Assembly (NCBI RefSeq): GCF_018070565.1
Contig: NZ_JAGPXL010000029.1
Coordinates: forward strand, 1-64,000
Reading direction: 5' to 3'
Length of the DNA: 64,000 bases
DNA from: Streptomyces sp. B93
Lineage (GTDB): Bacteria > Actinomycetota > Actinomycetes > Streptomycetales > Streptomycetaceae
In this document: piece by piece, positions 1 through 7,663 of the stretch
Numbering within the stretch: the first letter of the stretch is position 1
How the letters are laid out: each line of letters begins with the position of its first letter
Notes under the pieces: model-generated
Database searches by the model: none
What the model saw: only the letters and a program-made list of their open reading frames with translations
What the model was told of the DNA's origin: nothing
Translations under genes and position numbers: made by a program

Positions 1-496
1 GCTGGGCGTTCTGGTCGTGGCCCCAGCGTTCGCGGTAGACGGGGTCGTGGCGGGCGTGGTCGAGTTCGTTGGCGGCGGTCAGCTCGGCGATGTCCCGGCG
101 CAGCCGCAGCCCTATCGGCCGGGCGGTGCCGGTGAACCGGTCGTGGAGCGGCGCGCCCGGCCCCGGCGCGGCGAGGGTCGGGTAGGTGGCGGCGCGGTCG
201 CAGGCGGCGTAGGCGTACACGGTCGCCTCGGCCTCCGCGCCGATCACCGACGCCAGGTCGGCGCGCCGGTCCAGGGTCAGCAGGGCGGCGGGGAAGCCGT
301 CGGTGCCGTAGCAGGCGTGGCAGAGCCCGGCGAGCTGGAGGGCGGGCGGGGCGGACCAGCCGGCGAGCCGTCGCCGTACCCGGTCGAGGTGGGCGAGGAG
401 GGTGCCGCCGGGGTGGGCGACGGCCTCGGCGCCCGAGCGGCGCAGCAGGGCGTGGGCTTGGAGGAAGGGGGCTTCGTCGGCGCGGGTCGTCGGCAC
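1..496 (-). CDS. DUF6817 domain protein (C-terminus beyond window)
   Basis: Read from a GTG at 496 preceded by an AAAGGA ribosome binding site about 7 bases upstream. The visible 165 residues include AHLDRVRRRLAGW, then LCHACYGTDGF and a later ELTAANELDHARHD stretch. This His/Asp-rich pattern is typical of DUF6817 proteins, which resemble small HD-like helical folds and have no established reaction. It is divergent from the LysR gene at 716, a common arrangement for a LysR-controlled target. The 3' end lies left of base 1. The overlapping plus-strand reading frame at 17-661 is its shadow. Family call fairly sure; function unknown. Confidence 0.7.
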   Translation of the reverse strand, partial: MPTTRADEAPFLQAHALLRRSGAEAVAHPGGTLLAHLDRVRRRLAGWSAPPALQLAGLCHACYGTDGFPAALLTLDRRADLASVIGAEAEATVYAYAACDRAATYPTLAAPGPGAPLHDRFTGTARPIGLRLRRDIAELTAANELDHARHDPVYRERWGHDQNAQ

Positions 497-715
497 GGCG
501 GCGTCCTTTCGCGGAGGGGCGACGGTGGGTCGGCACCCGCTCCGTCGTCCTGCCGCCTCCGCGCCCGGACGTCTCGGACGACGAGGGCGGCACGGGAGCG
601 GGTTGCCGCCCGGGGCCCTGCATCGATCGTCGTACACGGCGAAAGGCCGAGTCAATCCTAAGGATTACTGCCAACTCCCAAGTCAGAGCTTGGGTTTCAT
701 GGGTATCTTCCGGTC
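497..715. promoter_or_regulatory. Divergent promoter region with two palindromes
   Basis: This 219-base spacer separates the DUF6817 gene from the LysR gene. Two perfect inverted repeats lie next to the LysR start: AATCC-TAA-GGATT at 654-666 and CCCAAG-N6-CTTGGG at 677-694. The A/T-rich stretch 650-712 contrasts with the G/C-rich surroundings. LysR regulators usually bind interrupted palindromes upstream of a divergent target and their own gene, so these are candidate operators. The sites are seen; their role is inferred. Confidence 0.5.
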
Positions 716-1699
716 ATGACCCTCGATGACCTGCGGGTGTTCGTGGCCGTGTGCCGTGCCGGTTCCCTCAGCGCGGTCGCCCGTGACCTGGGCTGTACGC
801 AGTCCGCGGTGAGCCAGCACGTGAGGCGCCTGGAGCGGGAGACCGGCGTCGGCCTGCTGGAGCGGCAGCCGCGCGGGGTGGCGCCCACCCCGGCGGGCCG
901 GGTGCTGGAGGCCGCCGCCGCGGAGGGCATCGCCGGGCTCGACCTGGCGCTGCGGCGGCTGCGGGACCTCGCCGACGGTGAGAGCGGCTCGGTGCGGGTG
1001 GCGACGGGCGCGACGACCGTACGGCACTTCATGGCGGACGCCATCGTGACGTTCCGACGCCGGCACCCCCGCGTCAACCTGGAGTTCCGCACGGAGAGTT
1101 CCAGCCGCGCCTGCTTCGACGCGCTCACCGACAGCGATCTCGACCTGGCCTGGATCACCCTGGGCCCGCAGGTGCGCGGCATCGAGCAGCGGCCGGTGGT
1201 GGAGCTGCCGTGGCTGCTGGCGGTGCGGGCGGACGACGACCGCTTCGCGGGCCGTACGGCGGTGTCCGCCGCGTCCCTGACGGAGCTGCCGCTGATCCGC
1301 CTCCCCCCGAACTCCACCTCCGCCGCCCAGCTGGAGACGGCCTGCGCCGACCTGGGCCTGCGCTTCTCCTACGACACCGGCGTCGCCGACTGGGACACGG
1401 CCCTGCTCCTCGCCGAACTGGGCCTGGGCCGCGCGGTCGTGCCCGCGCTGCCCGACCTGCCGATCAGCGACCCCCGGCGGCCCCTGCGCCTGCTCCACAT
1501 CCCCGAGCTGCGCCCCCTGACGGTGGGCTGGGCGGTCCGCCGCTGGGACGCCCTGACCCCTGCGGCCCGCGCGTTCGCCGACACGGTGGCGGCAGCGCTC
1601 AGCCCCCGTACATCGCCTCCACCTCCCGGGAGAAGTCCCGCAGGATCGCCTGGCGGCGGAGCTTCATCGACGGGGTCAGATGGCCGGCCGTCTCGGTGA
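716..1699 (+). CDS. LysR family transcriptional regulator
   Basis: 327 residues. The N-terminal winged helix-turn-helix (about 1-60) contains SLSAVARDLGCTQSAVSQHVRRLE. A periplasmic-binding-like effector domain follows (about 90-295). The family core ends near residue 296. The last 30 residues are Pro/Gly/Ser-rich and are read through DNA that also codes the C-terminus of the acyl-CoA ligase on the other strand (101-base tail-to-tail overlap), so the ancestral stop was probably lost. No strong ribosome binding site precedes the ATG. Divergence from the DUF6817 gene suggests that gene as target; the inducer cannot be told. Confidence 0.85.
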   Translation: MTLDDLRVFVAVCRAGSLSAVARDLGCTQSAVSQHVRRLERETGVGLLERQPRGVAPTPAGRVLEAAAAEGIAGLDLALRRLRDLADGESGSVRVATGATTVRHFMADAIVTFRRRHPRVNLEFRTESSSRACFDALTDSDLDLAWITLGPQVRGIEQRPVVELPWLLAVRADDDRFAGRTAVSAASLTELPLIRLPPNSTSAAQLETACADLGLRFSYDTGVADWDTALLLAELGLGRAVVPALPDLPISDPRRPLRLLHIPELRPLTVGWAVRRWDALTPAARAFADTVAAALSPRTSPPPPGRSPAGSPGGGASSTGSDGRPSR

Positions 1700-3557
1700 A
1701 GTCGACGGGCAGGACGGTGAAGCGGCGGATGGACTCGGGGCGGGAGACCATCTTGTTCGCCTCGTCGACGGCCCGTTGGAGGACGGCGTGGAGTTCCTCG
1801 TCCTGGGCGAGGACGTCCGGTGGCACCGGGGGGCGGCCGTTCATCCGGCACCAGTGGTGGGTGCCGTCGAGGTCGAGGGTGATCAGGGCGGTGACGTAGG
1901 GGCGGCGGTCGCCGAGGACCAGGCACTGGGAGATCAGGGGATGGGTGCGCAGCCAGTTCTCCAGGGGCGCTGGGGCGACGTTCTTGCCGCCCGCGGTGAT
2001 GAGGATCTCTTTCTTGCGGCCGGTGATGGTGAGGTAGCCCTCGTCGTCGAGGCGGCCGATGTCGCCGGTGGGGAACCAGCCGTCCACGGCGGCCGGGACG
2101 ACGCCGCCCGCCCGGGGGTCCCAGTAGCCGCGCAGGACCTGGCCCCCGGCGAGCAGGATCTCGCCGTCGGCGGCGATCCGGACGCGGGTACCGGGCAGCG
2201 GCCAGCCGACGGTGCCGAGACGGGGCTTCAGGGGCGGGGTGACGGTGGCGGCGCCGGTCGACTCGGTGAGGCCGTACCCCTCGTAGATCTCCATGCCCGC
2301 GCCCGCGTAGAACGCGGCCAGGTCGCGGCTTAACGGGGAGCCGCCGCAGATCAGATAGCGGACCCGGCCGCCGAGCGCGTTGCGGATACGGCGGTAGACC
2401 AGCGGGTCGTAGAGGGCGCGGGCGGCCTTCAGACCGGCGCCCGGTCCCGGTCCCGTGCCCTGTTTGCGGGCCTCGGTCGCCTCGCCCCAGCGGCGGGCCA
2501 CCTTGGCGGCGCGGTCGAAGGAGCCGGCCTTGCCGCCGCGTTCGGCGGTGGCGCGGGCGCTGTTGTAGACCTTCTCCAGCATGTAGGGGATGGCCAGCAG
2601 GAAGGTCGGCCGGAAGGCGGCCAGGTCGGCGATCAGGTCCCCCGCCTTCAGGCTGGGCGCGTGGCCGAGCCGGACGCGGGCGCGGACGCAGGCGACGGCG
2701 ACCATCCGGCCGAAGACGTGGGAGAGGGGCAGGAAGAGCAGGGTGGACGGCTCGACGTCCGTGCGGGCCTTGAAGACGGGGTAGAGGAGTTCGATCGCGT
2801 TGTCGACCTCCGCCAGGAAGTTGCCGTGGGTCAGCGCGCAGCCCTTGGGGCGGCCGGTGGTGCCCGAGGTGTAGACGAGCGTGGCGAGCGTGTCCGGGCC
2901 GAGCACCCCGCGCCGTACGTCGATCTCCTGGTCGGGCACCGGGCCGCCCAGTTCGGCGAGCCGGTCCACATGCCCCTTCTCGATGACCCACAGGTGCCGC
3001 AGGTCGGGCAGGTGGCCCAGCTCGGGCCCGAGGGCGGCGGCCTGGGCGACGGTCTCGGTGACCAGGGCGACGGCGCCGGAGTCCTGGAGGATCCACCGGG
3101 TCTGGAAGAGGGAGGAGGTCGGGTAGACGGGGACCGTCACCAGTCCGGCGGCCCAGGCGGCGAAGTCGAGCAGCGTCCACTCGTACGAGGTCCGCGCCAT
3201 CACCGCGATCCGGTCGCCCGGCACCAGGCCCTCCGCCGTCAGGCCCTTGGCCAGCGTCAGCACCTCCCGCGCGAACTGGGCCGCGGTCAGGTCGTGCCAG
3301 CTCCCGGCGTCCGTACGGCGGCTGATGACGCGGTCGTCCGGTGCCACGGCCGCGTTCTCGAACGGCACGTCGGCGAGCGAGCCGTGCGACACGGGCGGCA
3401 CCAGCGGCGGTACGGCCACCTCGCGCACCTCGCCGTCCAGCCGCCGGATCTCCGGCTCCACCAGGACCGGGCCGCCGTCCGGGTCGTAGTCCAGCCCCGA
3501 CGGTGTCGACGACGGGTCCGGCGGCACGGGTGAGGAGGACGAGTACGAGATGGGCAT
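1599..3557 (-). CDS. Long-chain fatty acid-CoA ligase (FAA1/FadD15-like)
   Basis: 652 residues, the usual length of FAA1-type AMP-forming ligases. It activates a fatty acid to acyl-AMP and then acyl-CoA. Visible motifs in order: P-loop YTSGTTGRPKG, acyl-binding region LPLSHVFGR, IYEGYGLTES, GWFPTGDIG, GRKKEILITAGGKNVAP, and a C-terminal SMKLRR carrying the expected catalytic Lys. The start at 3557 has AGGAGCTGCC directly upstream. It diverges from the FabG/MaoC pair, which fits a shared lipid-metabolism locus. Chain-length preference cannot be read from the sequence. The very long antisense and alternative frames over it are shadows. Confidence 0.88.
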   Translation of the reverse strand: MPISYSSSSPVPPDPSSTPSGLDYDPDGGPVLVEPEIRRLDGEVREVAVPPLVPPVSHGSLADVPFENAAVAPDDRVISRRTDAGSWHDLTAAQFAREVLTLAKGLTAEGLVPGDRIAVMARTSYEWTLLDFAAWAAGLVTVPVYPTSSLFQTRWILQDSGAVALVTETVAQAAALGPELGHLPDLRHLWVIEKGHVDRLAELGGPVPDQEIDVRRGVLGPDTLATLVYTSGTTGRPKGCALTHGNFLAEVDNAIELLYPVFKARTDVEPSTLLFLPLSHVFGRMVAVACVRARVRLGHAPSLKAGDLIADLAAFRPTFLLAIPYMLEKVYNSARATAERGGKAGSFDRAAKVARRWGEATEARKQGTGPGPGAGLKAARALYDPLVYRRIRNALGGRVRYLICGGSPLSRDLAAFYAGAGMEIYEGYGLTESTGAATVTPPLKPRLGTVGWPLPGTRVRIAADGEILLAGGQVLRGYWDPRAGGVVPAAVDGWFPTGDIGRLDDEGYLTITGRKKEILITAGGKNVAPAPLENWLRTHPLISQCLVLGDRRPYVTALITLDLDGTHHWCRMNGRPPVPPDVLAQDEELHAVLQRAVDEANKMVSRPESIRRFTVLPVDFTETAGHLTPSMKLRRQAILRDFSREVEAMYGG

Positions 3558-3799
3558 GGCAGCTCCTGAGGCCTTGCTGCGGGCGCACTGCTCCGCGGCA
3601 TGAGGTACGCGGCAGGCGTACGGAGGCGTTCACCGGCGGCCGCGGCTCAGCGGTGCGCCGCCGGTCGGCAGCGTGATCGTACGGCTCCCACGTGGGGAGT
3701 TGGTGCGGGTTCGGGGATGTTCCGGCGGTGGTCCGGGGACGGGGGTGTGCAGTCCCCGAGGAGTGCGGGGGCGGCCGTCACCCCGTGCGCCCCGGGGAT

Positions 3800-3830
3800 T
3801 TACCTACGGTAACCTTACTCCGAAGTAAGG
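3800..3830. promoter_or_regulatory. Two adjacent inverted repeats, likely TetR-type operator upstream of fabG
   Basis: TTACC-TAC-GGTAA (3800-3812) abuts CCTTACT-CCGA-AGTAAGG (3813-3830), whose 7-base arms are perfect. They sit 34-64 bases before the reductase ATG, inside the 306-base spacer shared with the divergent acyl-CoA ligase; nothing else was recognised in that spacer. The octamer CCTACGGT (3803-3810) recurs at 6700-6707, just upstream of the TetR gene at the end of the cluster. Control of both ends of the locus by that TetR is inferred. Confidence 0.55.
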
Positions 3831-3863
3831 ACGAGACCGGTCCCCCCACTAGCTGGAGTCGCC

Positions 3864-5180
3864 ATGGCAGCCGACCGCTATCTGAGCTTCACGGGCACCG
3901 CACCCGGCCGCTTCCTCACCCGACGGCTCGGACTGCCCCGACCGGTGCCCCTCAGCCGGTGGTCACCGCAACGACCGCGGCTCGACGGCGCGTTGCGGCA
4001 CCTGGTCGCGGGCGCCGACAAACCCGACCCGGCCCTCGAAGCCCTCCTCGCCCGCACGGGCCTGCCCACCGACGACGACACGGCACCCCCCGCCGCCGTC
4101 CTCCTCGACGCCACCGGCGTCCGTGACATCGACGCCCTCGCCGAGGTGCACGCCGCCCTGCACCCCGTCGTCGGAACGGTCGCGCCCAGCGGCCGGATCG
4201 TCGTGCTGGGAGCACCGCTCGACCCCGCCGACCACCACCAGGCCGCCGCCCAGCAGGCGTTGGAGGGCTTCACCCGCTCCCTCGGCAAGGAGATCGGCCG
4301 CGGCAGGACCGTCAACCTCGTCCGGCTCACCGACCCGGACGCCGCCGAGTCCGCCCTGCGCTTCCTGCTCTCCCCCAGGTCCGCCTACGTCAGCGGCCAG
4401 GTCATCGAGGTCGGCCCCGGCCCCGTCACCAGCCCCGACGACCCCGACCGCCCGCTCGCCGGGCGCACCGCGCTGGTCACCGGCGGCGCGCGCGGCATCG
4501 GCGCGGCCGTCGCCGGGACGCTGGCCAGGGACGGGGCCCGGGTCGTCGTACTGGACGTGCCCGCGGCCGAGGAGGACGCCCGGCGGGTCGCCGACCGGCT
4601 CGGCGGCGGCGCGCTCGCCCTGGACATCACCGCGGCCGACGCGGGCGAACGGATCGCCGCCGCGCTGCCCGACGGACTCGACGTGCTGGTGCACAACGCG
4701 GGCGTCACCCGCGACCGGCGCCTGGTCAACATGCCCGCCGAACGCTGGAGTTCCGTCCTCGACGTCAATCTCGCCAGTGTCCTGCGCACCACGGACGCGC
4801 TGCTGGAGGGCGGCACCCTGCGCCCCGGCGGCCGGATCGTCGCCACCGCGTCCATCGCGGGCCTCGCCGGGAACGCCGGGCAGACCAACTACGGCGCGAG
4901 CAAGGCGGGCGTGGCCGGTCTGGTGCGGGCCCTCGCGCCCCGGGCGCGCGCCGCGCACGACGTCACCGTGAACGCGGTCGCGCCCGGCTTCATCGAGACC
5001 CCGATGACCGCCGCCGTCCCGCTGTTCATCCGGGAGGCGGGACGCCGGATGAACTCCCTCGCCCAGGGCGGACTGCCCGAGGACGTGGCCGAGACCATCG
5101 CCTGGCTCGCCCATCCCGCGTCCGGGCCGGTCAATGGACAGGTGGTACGGGTGTGCGGCCAGAGTCTGCTGGGGGCCTAG
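3864..5180 (+). CDS. FabG4-type 3-oxoacyl-ACP reductase
   Basis: 438 residues, matching the high-molecular-weight FabG4 class: an N-terminal flavodoxin-like/degenerate SDR domain (about 1-195) followed by a full SDR domain. The second domain shows the cofactor motif TGGARGIGAA (from about 205), NAG, Ser330, and the YxxxK catalytic pair Tyr343/Lys347 in NYGASKAG. It would reduce beta-ketoacyl thioesters with a nicotinamide cofactor. GGAG lies 6 bases before the ATG. The stop overlaps the start of the MaoC-like gene by one base, so the two are probably translated together, as with the mycobacterial fabG4-htdX pair (family knowledge). Confidence 0.85.
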   Translation: MAADRYLSFTGTAPGRFLTRRLGLPRPVPLSRWSPQRPRLDGALRHLVAGADKPDPALEALLARTGLPTDDDTAPPAAVLLDATGVRDIDALAEVHAALHPVVGTVAPSGRIVVLGAPLDPADHHQAAAQQALEGFTRSLGKEIGRGRTVNLVRLTDPDAAESALRFLLSPRSAYVSGQVIEVGPGPVTSPDDPDRPLAGRTALVTGGARGIGAAVAGTLARDGARVVVLDVPAAEEDARRVADRLGGGALALDITAADAGERIAAALPDGLDVLVHNAGVTRDRRLVNMPAERWSSVLDVNLASVLRTTDALLEGGTLRPGGRIVATASIAGLAGNAGQTNYGASKAGVAGLVRALAPRARAAHDVTVNAVAPGFIETPMTAAVPLFIREAGRRMNSLAQGGLPEDVAETIAWLAHPASGPVNGQVVRVCGQSLLGA

Positions 5181-6019
5181 TGATCCCGCTGTCCAGCCCT
5201 CCCGCCCTCACGCCGCTGCTCGCCCGCGGCGCCCTCCTCTCCCCCTTCAAGCGGCCCGGCAGCGCCGCCGGCTTCCCCCGCACCCGGCTGGTGCTGCCGG
5301 AGGTGCGCGTCGACCTCGCCCGCCTCGCCGCCTACGAACGGATCTGCGGCTTCCCCGCCCCCGGCGACAACGCGCTCCCCCTCACCTACCCGCACGTCCT
5401 CGGCTTCCCGCTGGCCATCAGCCTGATGAGCGGTCGCGCCTTCCCGCTGCCGCTGCTCGGCCTGGTCCACACGTCCATCGCCATCTCCCGGTACGCCACC
5501 CTCCCCGCCACCGGCGCGTACGAACTCGCCGTCCACGTCGACGGACTGACACCGCACCGGCGCGGCACCGAGGCGACCGTGATGACGGAACTGCGCGACG
5601 CCGGGACCGTCGTGTGGGAGTCCTCCAGCACCTACCTCGCCCGCCACCACCGCCACGCGGCCGAGGCCCCCACGGCGCCCCCGGCCGCGCCGCACCGGCC
5701 GCTGCCGGTACGCCAGGAGTGGCGGCTCGGCGGGGACATCGGGCGGCGGTACGGCGCGGTCTCCGGCGACCGCAACCCCATCCACCTGCACCCCCTCACC
5801 GCCCGCCTGTTCGGCTTCCCGCGCGCCATCGCCCACGGCATGTGGACCGTCGCCCGCTGTCTGGCCGCCCACGGCACGGACGAGACGGTGCGGGTACGGG
5901 CCGAGTTCCGGGCGCCGGTGCTGCTGCCCGGGGTGGTGCGGTACGCGGCGGACGGGGAGGGACGGTTCGAACTGCGGGGCGGGGAGGACCGGGTGCACCT
6001 CCTGGGGTACGTCGAGTAG
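5180..6019 (+). CDS. MaoC-like (hot-dog) dehydratase, HtdX-type
   Basis: 279 residues from a GTG at 5180 that shares its G with the TAG stop of the reductase (taGTG) and has a G-rich stretch upstream; an ATG at 5153 would add nine residues but lies inside the previous gene. Two hot-dog halves are visible. The C-terminal half contains YGAVSGDRNPIHLHP and FPRAIAHGMWT, the (R)-specific hydratase signature with catalytic Asp/His. It probably hydrates or dehydrates the acyl thioester handled by the upstream reductase. Its stop is 18 bases from the convergent TetR gene. Confidence 0.82.
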   Translation: MIPLSSPPALTPLLARGALLSPFKRPGSAAGFPRTRLVLPEVRVDLARLAAYERICGFPAPGDNALPLTYPHVLGFPLAISLMSGRAFPLPLLGLVHTSIAISRYATLPATGAYELAVHVDGLTPHRRGTEATVMTELRDAGTVVWESSSTYLARHHRHAAEAPTAPPAAPHRPLPVRQEWRLGGDIGRRYGAVSGDRNPIHLHPLTARLFGFPRAIAHGMWTVARCLAAHGTDETVRVRAEFRAPVLLPGVVRYAADGEGRFELRGGEDRVHLLGYVE

Positions 6020-6037
6020 GCACCCCCGAACAGATCC

Positions 6038-6691
6038 TCAGGGAGCCGAGGCGGGCGGCGGCGTCCAGGGCCGCCCCTCCATCAGGCTGCCGAGCCCCGC
6101 CCACGCGAAGTTCATCAGGGTCGCCGCGGTCTGCCGGGCGGTGACGCCCTCGGTCGCGTTGGCCCAGGCCGCCAGCGACTCGGCGGCCCCCACGAGGGCC
6201 TCCGCGAGCCCGGCGACCTCGTGCTCGGGCAGATCGGGGTCCCGGTGCGCCTCCCGCGCGGCGGCGGCTATCAGCTGCGTCACGAAGTCGACGATCTCCG
6301 CGCGCAACGCGCTGACCTCGGCGGCGAAGGGCTCACCGTGCGTCCGCGCCTGGCGGTGCAGCACGGTCCAGGCGTCCGGGTGCCCCGCGGTGTGCGTGAA
6401 GAACGCCAGCAGCCCGTCCCAGAGTTGGCGGTCGGCGGGCAGCCCCGCGACGACTCCGGCGCGCACGGCGGCGACCAGCGCGGTGGCCTCGCGGCGGATG
6501 CAGGCGGTGAAGAGGTCTTCCTTGGAGTTCAGGTACAGATACACCAACGGCTTGGACACACCGGCGAGTTCGGCGATGTCGTCCATCGACGCCGCCATGT
6601 ACCCCCGCTGCCCGAAGATCTGTACGGCGGCGTCCAGCATCTGCTGCTCACGGACGGCACGCGGCATCCGCTTGGTCTTCACGGCACCCAT
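6038..6691 (-). CDS. TetR family transcriptional regulator
   Basis: 217 residues. The N-terminal TetR helix-turn-helix (about 12-58) reads MLDAAVQIFGQRGYMAASMDDIAELAGVSKP in overlapping blocks, followed by a helical ligand-binding domain. It is convergent with the reductase/MaoC pair and so placed to regulate the lipid locus. The shared CCTACGGT octamer upstream of this gene (6700-6707) and upstream of fabG (3803-3810) supports auto- and cross-regulation, as inference. The ligand is probably an acyl thioester, but nothing in the sequence proves it. No clear ribosome binding site precedes the ATG. Confidence 0.82.
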   Translation of the reverse strand: MGAVKTKRMPRAVREQQMLDAAVQIFGQRGYMAASMDDIAELAGVSKPLVYLYLNSKEDLFTACIRREATALVAAVRAGVVAGLPADRQLWDGLLAFFTHTAGHPDAWTVLHRQARTHGEPFAAEVSALRAEIVDFVTQLIAAAAREAHRDPDLPEHEVAGLAEALVGAAESLAAWANATEGVTARQTAATLMNFAWAGLGSLMEGRPWTPPPASAP

Positions 6692-6742
6692 GGGGAAAGC
6701 CTACGGTTCGCACCCCCGTGCCCCGTGCCGTCTTCGGCCAGT

Positions 6743-7042
6743 TCAGGAAGTCTGGCCCTGCGCCCGCGCGGTGTCGTCGGCCAGGTCCTCCTGGCTGCGG
6801 TTGGCCTCCATGTCGGCCTTGACCCGGTCGACCTTGCGCACGATCTGCTCGGACGCCCGGTCCCGCTCCTTGCGCAGCACCACGAAGCTGATCGGCGCGG
6901 AGAGGACGAGGGCGAGCAGCAGCACCCACATGCCGTTGGAGTCGCCGAGGCCGCGCGGGGCGATGCCGGAGTAGACGAGGCCCCAGACGACCACGAAGCA
7001 GCCCGCGAAGATCCCGAGGCGCATCAGCGTGTAGCGGAGCAT
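6743..7042 (-). CDS. DUF4229 small membrane protein
   Basis: 99 residues starting MLRYTLMRLGIF at 7042; the open frame extends further upstream, but a purine-rich GAAGGAAGAG precedes this ATG and the homologous region starts here. Two transmembrane segments (about 8-26 and 35-55) are followed by a charged tail ERDRASEQIVRKVDRVKADM, then a disordered C-terminus. This is the DUF4229 layout, widespread in actinomycetes and of unknown function. It lies alone between the TetR and GNAT genes. Confidence 0.78.
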   Translation of the reverse strand: MLRYTLMRLGIFAGCFVVVWGLVYSGIAPRGLGDSNGMWVLLLALVLSAPISFVVLRKERDRASEQIVRKVDRVKADMEANRSQEDLADDTARAQGQTS

Positions 7043-7122
7043 CTCAATCCACTCTTCCTTCACCGGAACATTTCCACCGTCCAGTGAAGCACGAGGACCG
7101 GAAGATCTTGGACGGGGGTGCG

Positions 7123-7647
7123 TCAGCGCAACGTCAGCAACATCGTGACGTCGTCGCGGTGATCGTCCGGCGCCACCCGGATCGCGTCCGGCACCCGGCC
7201 GACCTCCTTGTAGCCGCAGGACGCGTAGAAGCTCTCCAGACCGAGGCCGCCCCGGCAGGACAGCCGGATCGCGTCGATGCCGTCGAAGGTACGGGCCGCG
7301 TCCGCCGCGGCGGCCATCAGCTCCCGGCCGAACCCCCGCCCCTGGTACCGGGGGTGCACCATCACCGTGTAGATCCACACCCAGTGCGTCATCAGCCGGT
7401 GCGTGTTGAAGGTGAGGAACGCGGAAGCGGCCAGCCGACCCTCCTCGTCATGCCCCACGACCAGCCGGCTGCGCCCCTCGGCCATCGCCGTGAGCTGCCT
7501 CAACAGCTCCGGCCGGACCGCCTCCCGGTCCACCGGCGGTACGAACCCGATGGCGCCGCCCGCGTTGGACACGTCCGTCCACATGTCGAGGATGCCGTCG
7601 CGCAGGGCCGGGGTGACGGCGGGGTCGAGCGTGAAAGTAAGTGGCAC
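7123..7647 (-). CDS. GNAT family N-acetyltransferase
   Basis: 174 residues from a GTG at 7647. The acetyl-CoA-binding motif A is visible as VMVHPRYQGRGFGRELM (about 115-131), followed by a C-terminal FYASCGYKEVGRVPDAIRV motif B region. It would transfer an acetyl group from acetyl-CoA to an amine; the substrate cannot be inferred. It is a single-domain protein of ordinary GNAT length with no obvious operon partner. The damaged udgX gene lies 16 bases upstream on the same strand, so they may once have been co-transcribed. Confidence 0.82.
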   Translation of the reverse strand: MPLTFTLDPAVTPALRDGILDMWTDVSNAGGAIGFVPPVDREAVRPELLRQLTAMAEGRSRLVVGHDEEGRLAASAFLTFNTHRLMTHWVWIYTVMVHPRYQGRGFGRELMAAAADAARTFDGIDAIRLSCRGGLGLESFYASCGYKEVGRVPDAIRVAPDDHRDDVTMLLTLR

Positions 7648-7663
7648 GCGGCCATCGTAGCCC

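Noticed and set aside
1369..3633. 754-codon minus-strand open frame over the acyl-CoA ligase
   Set aside because: Arg/Pro/Gly-rich composition and no domain; it is a shadow of the ligase at 1599-3557, which shows all family motifs.
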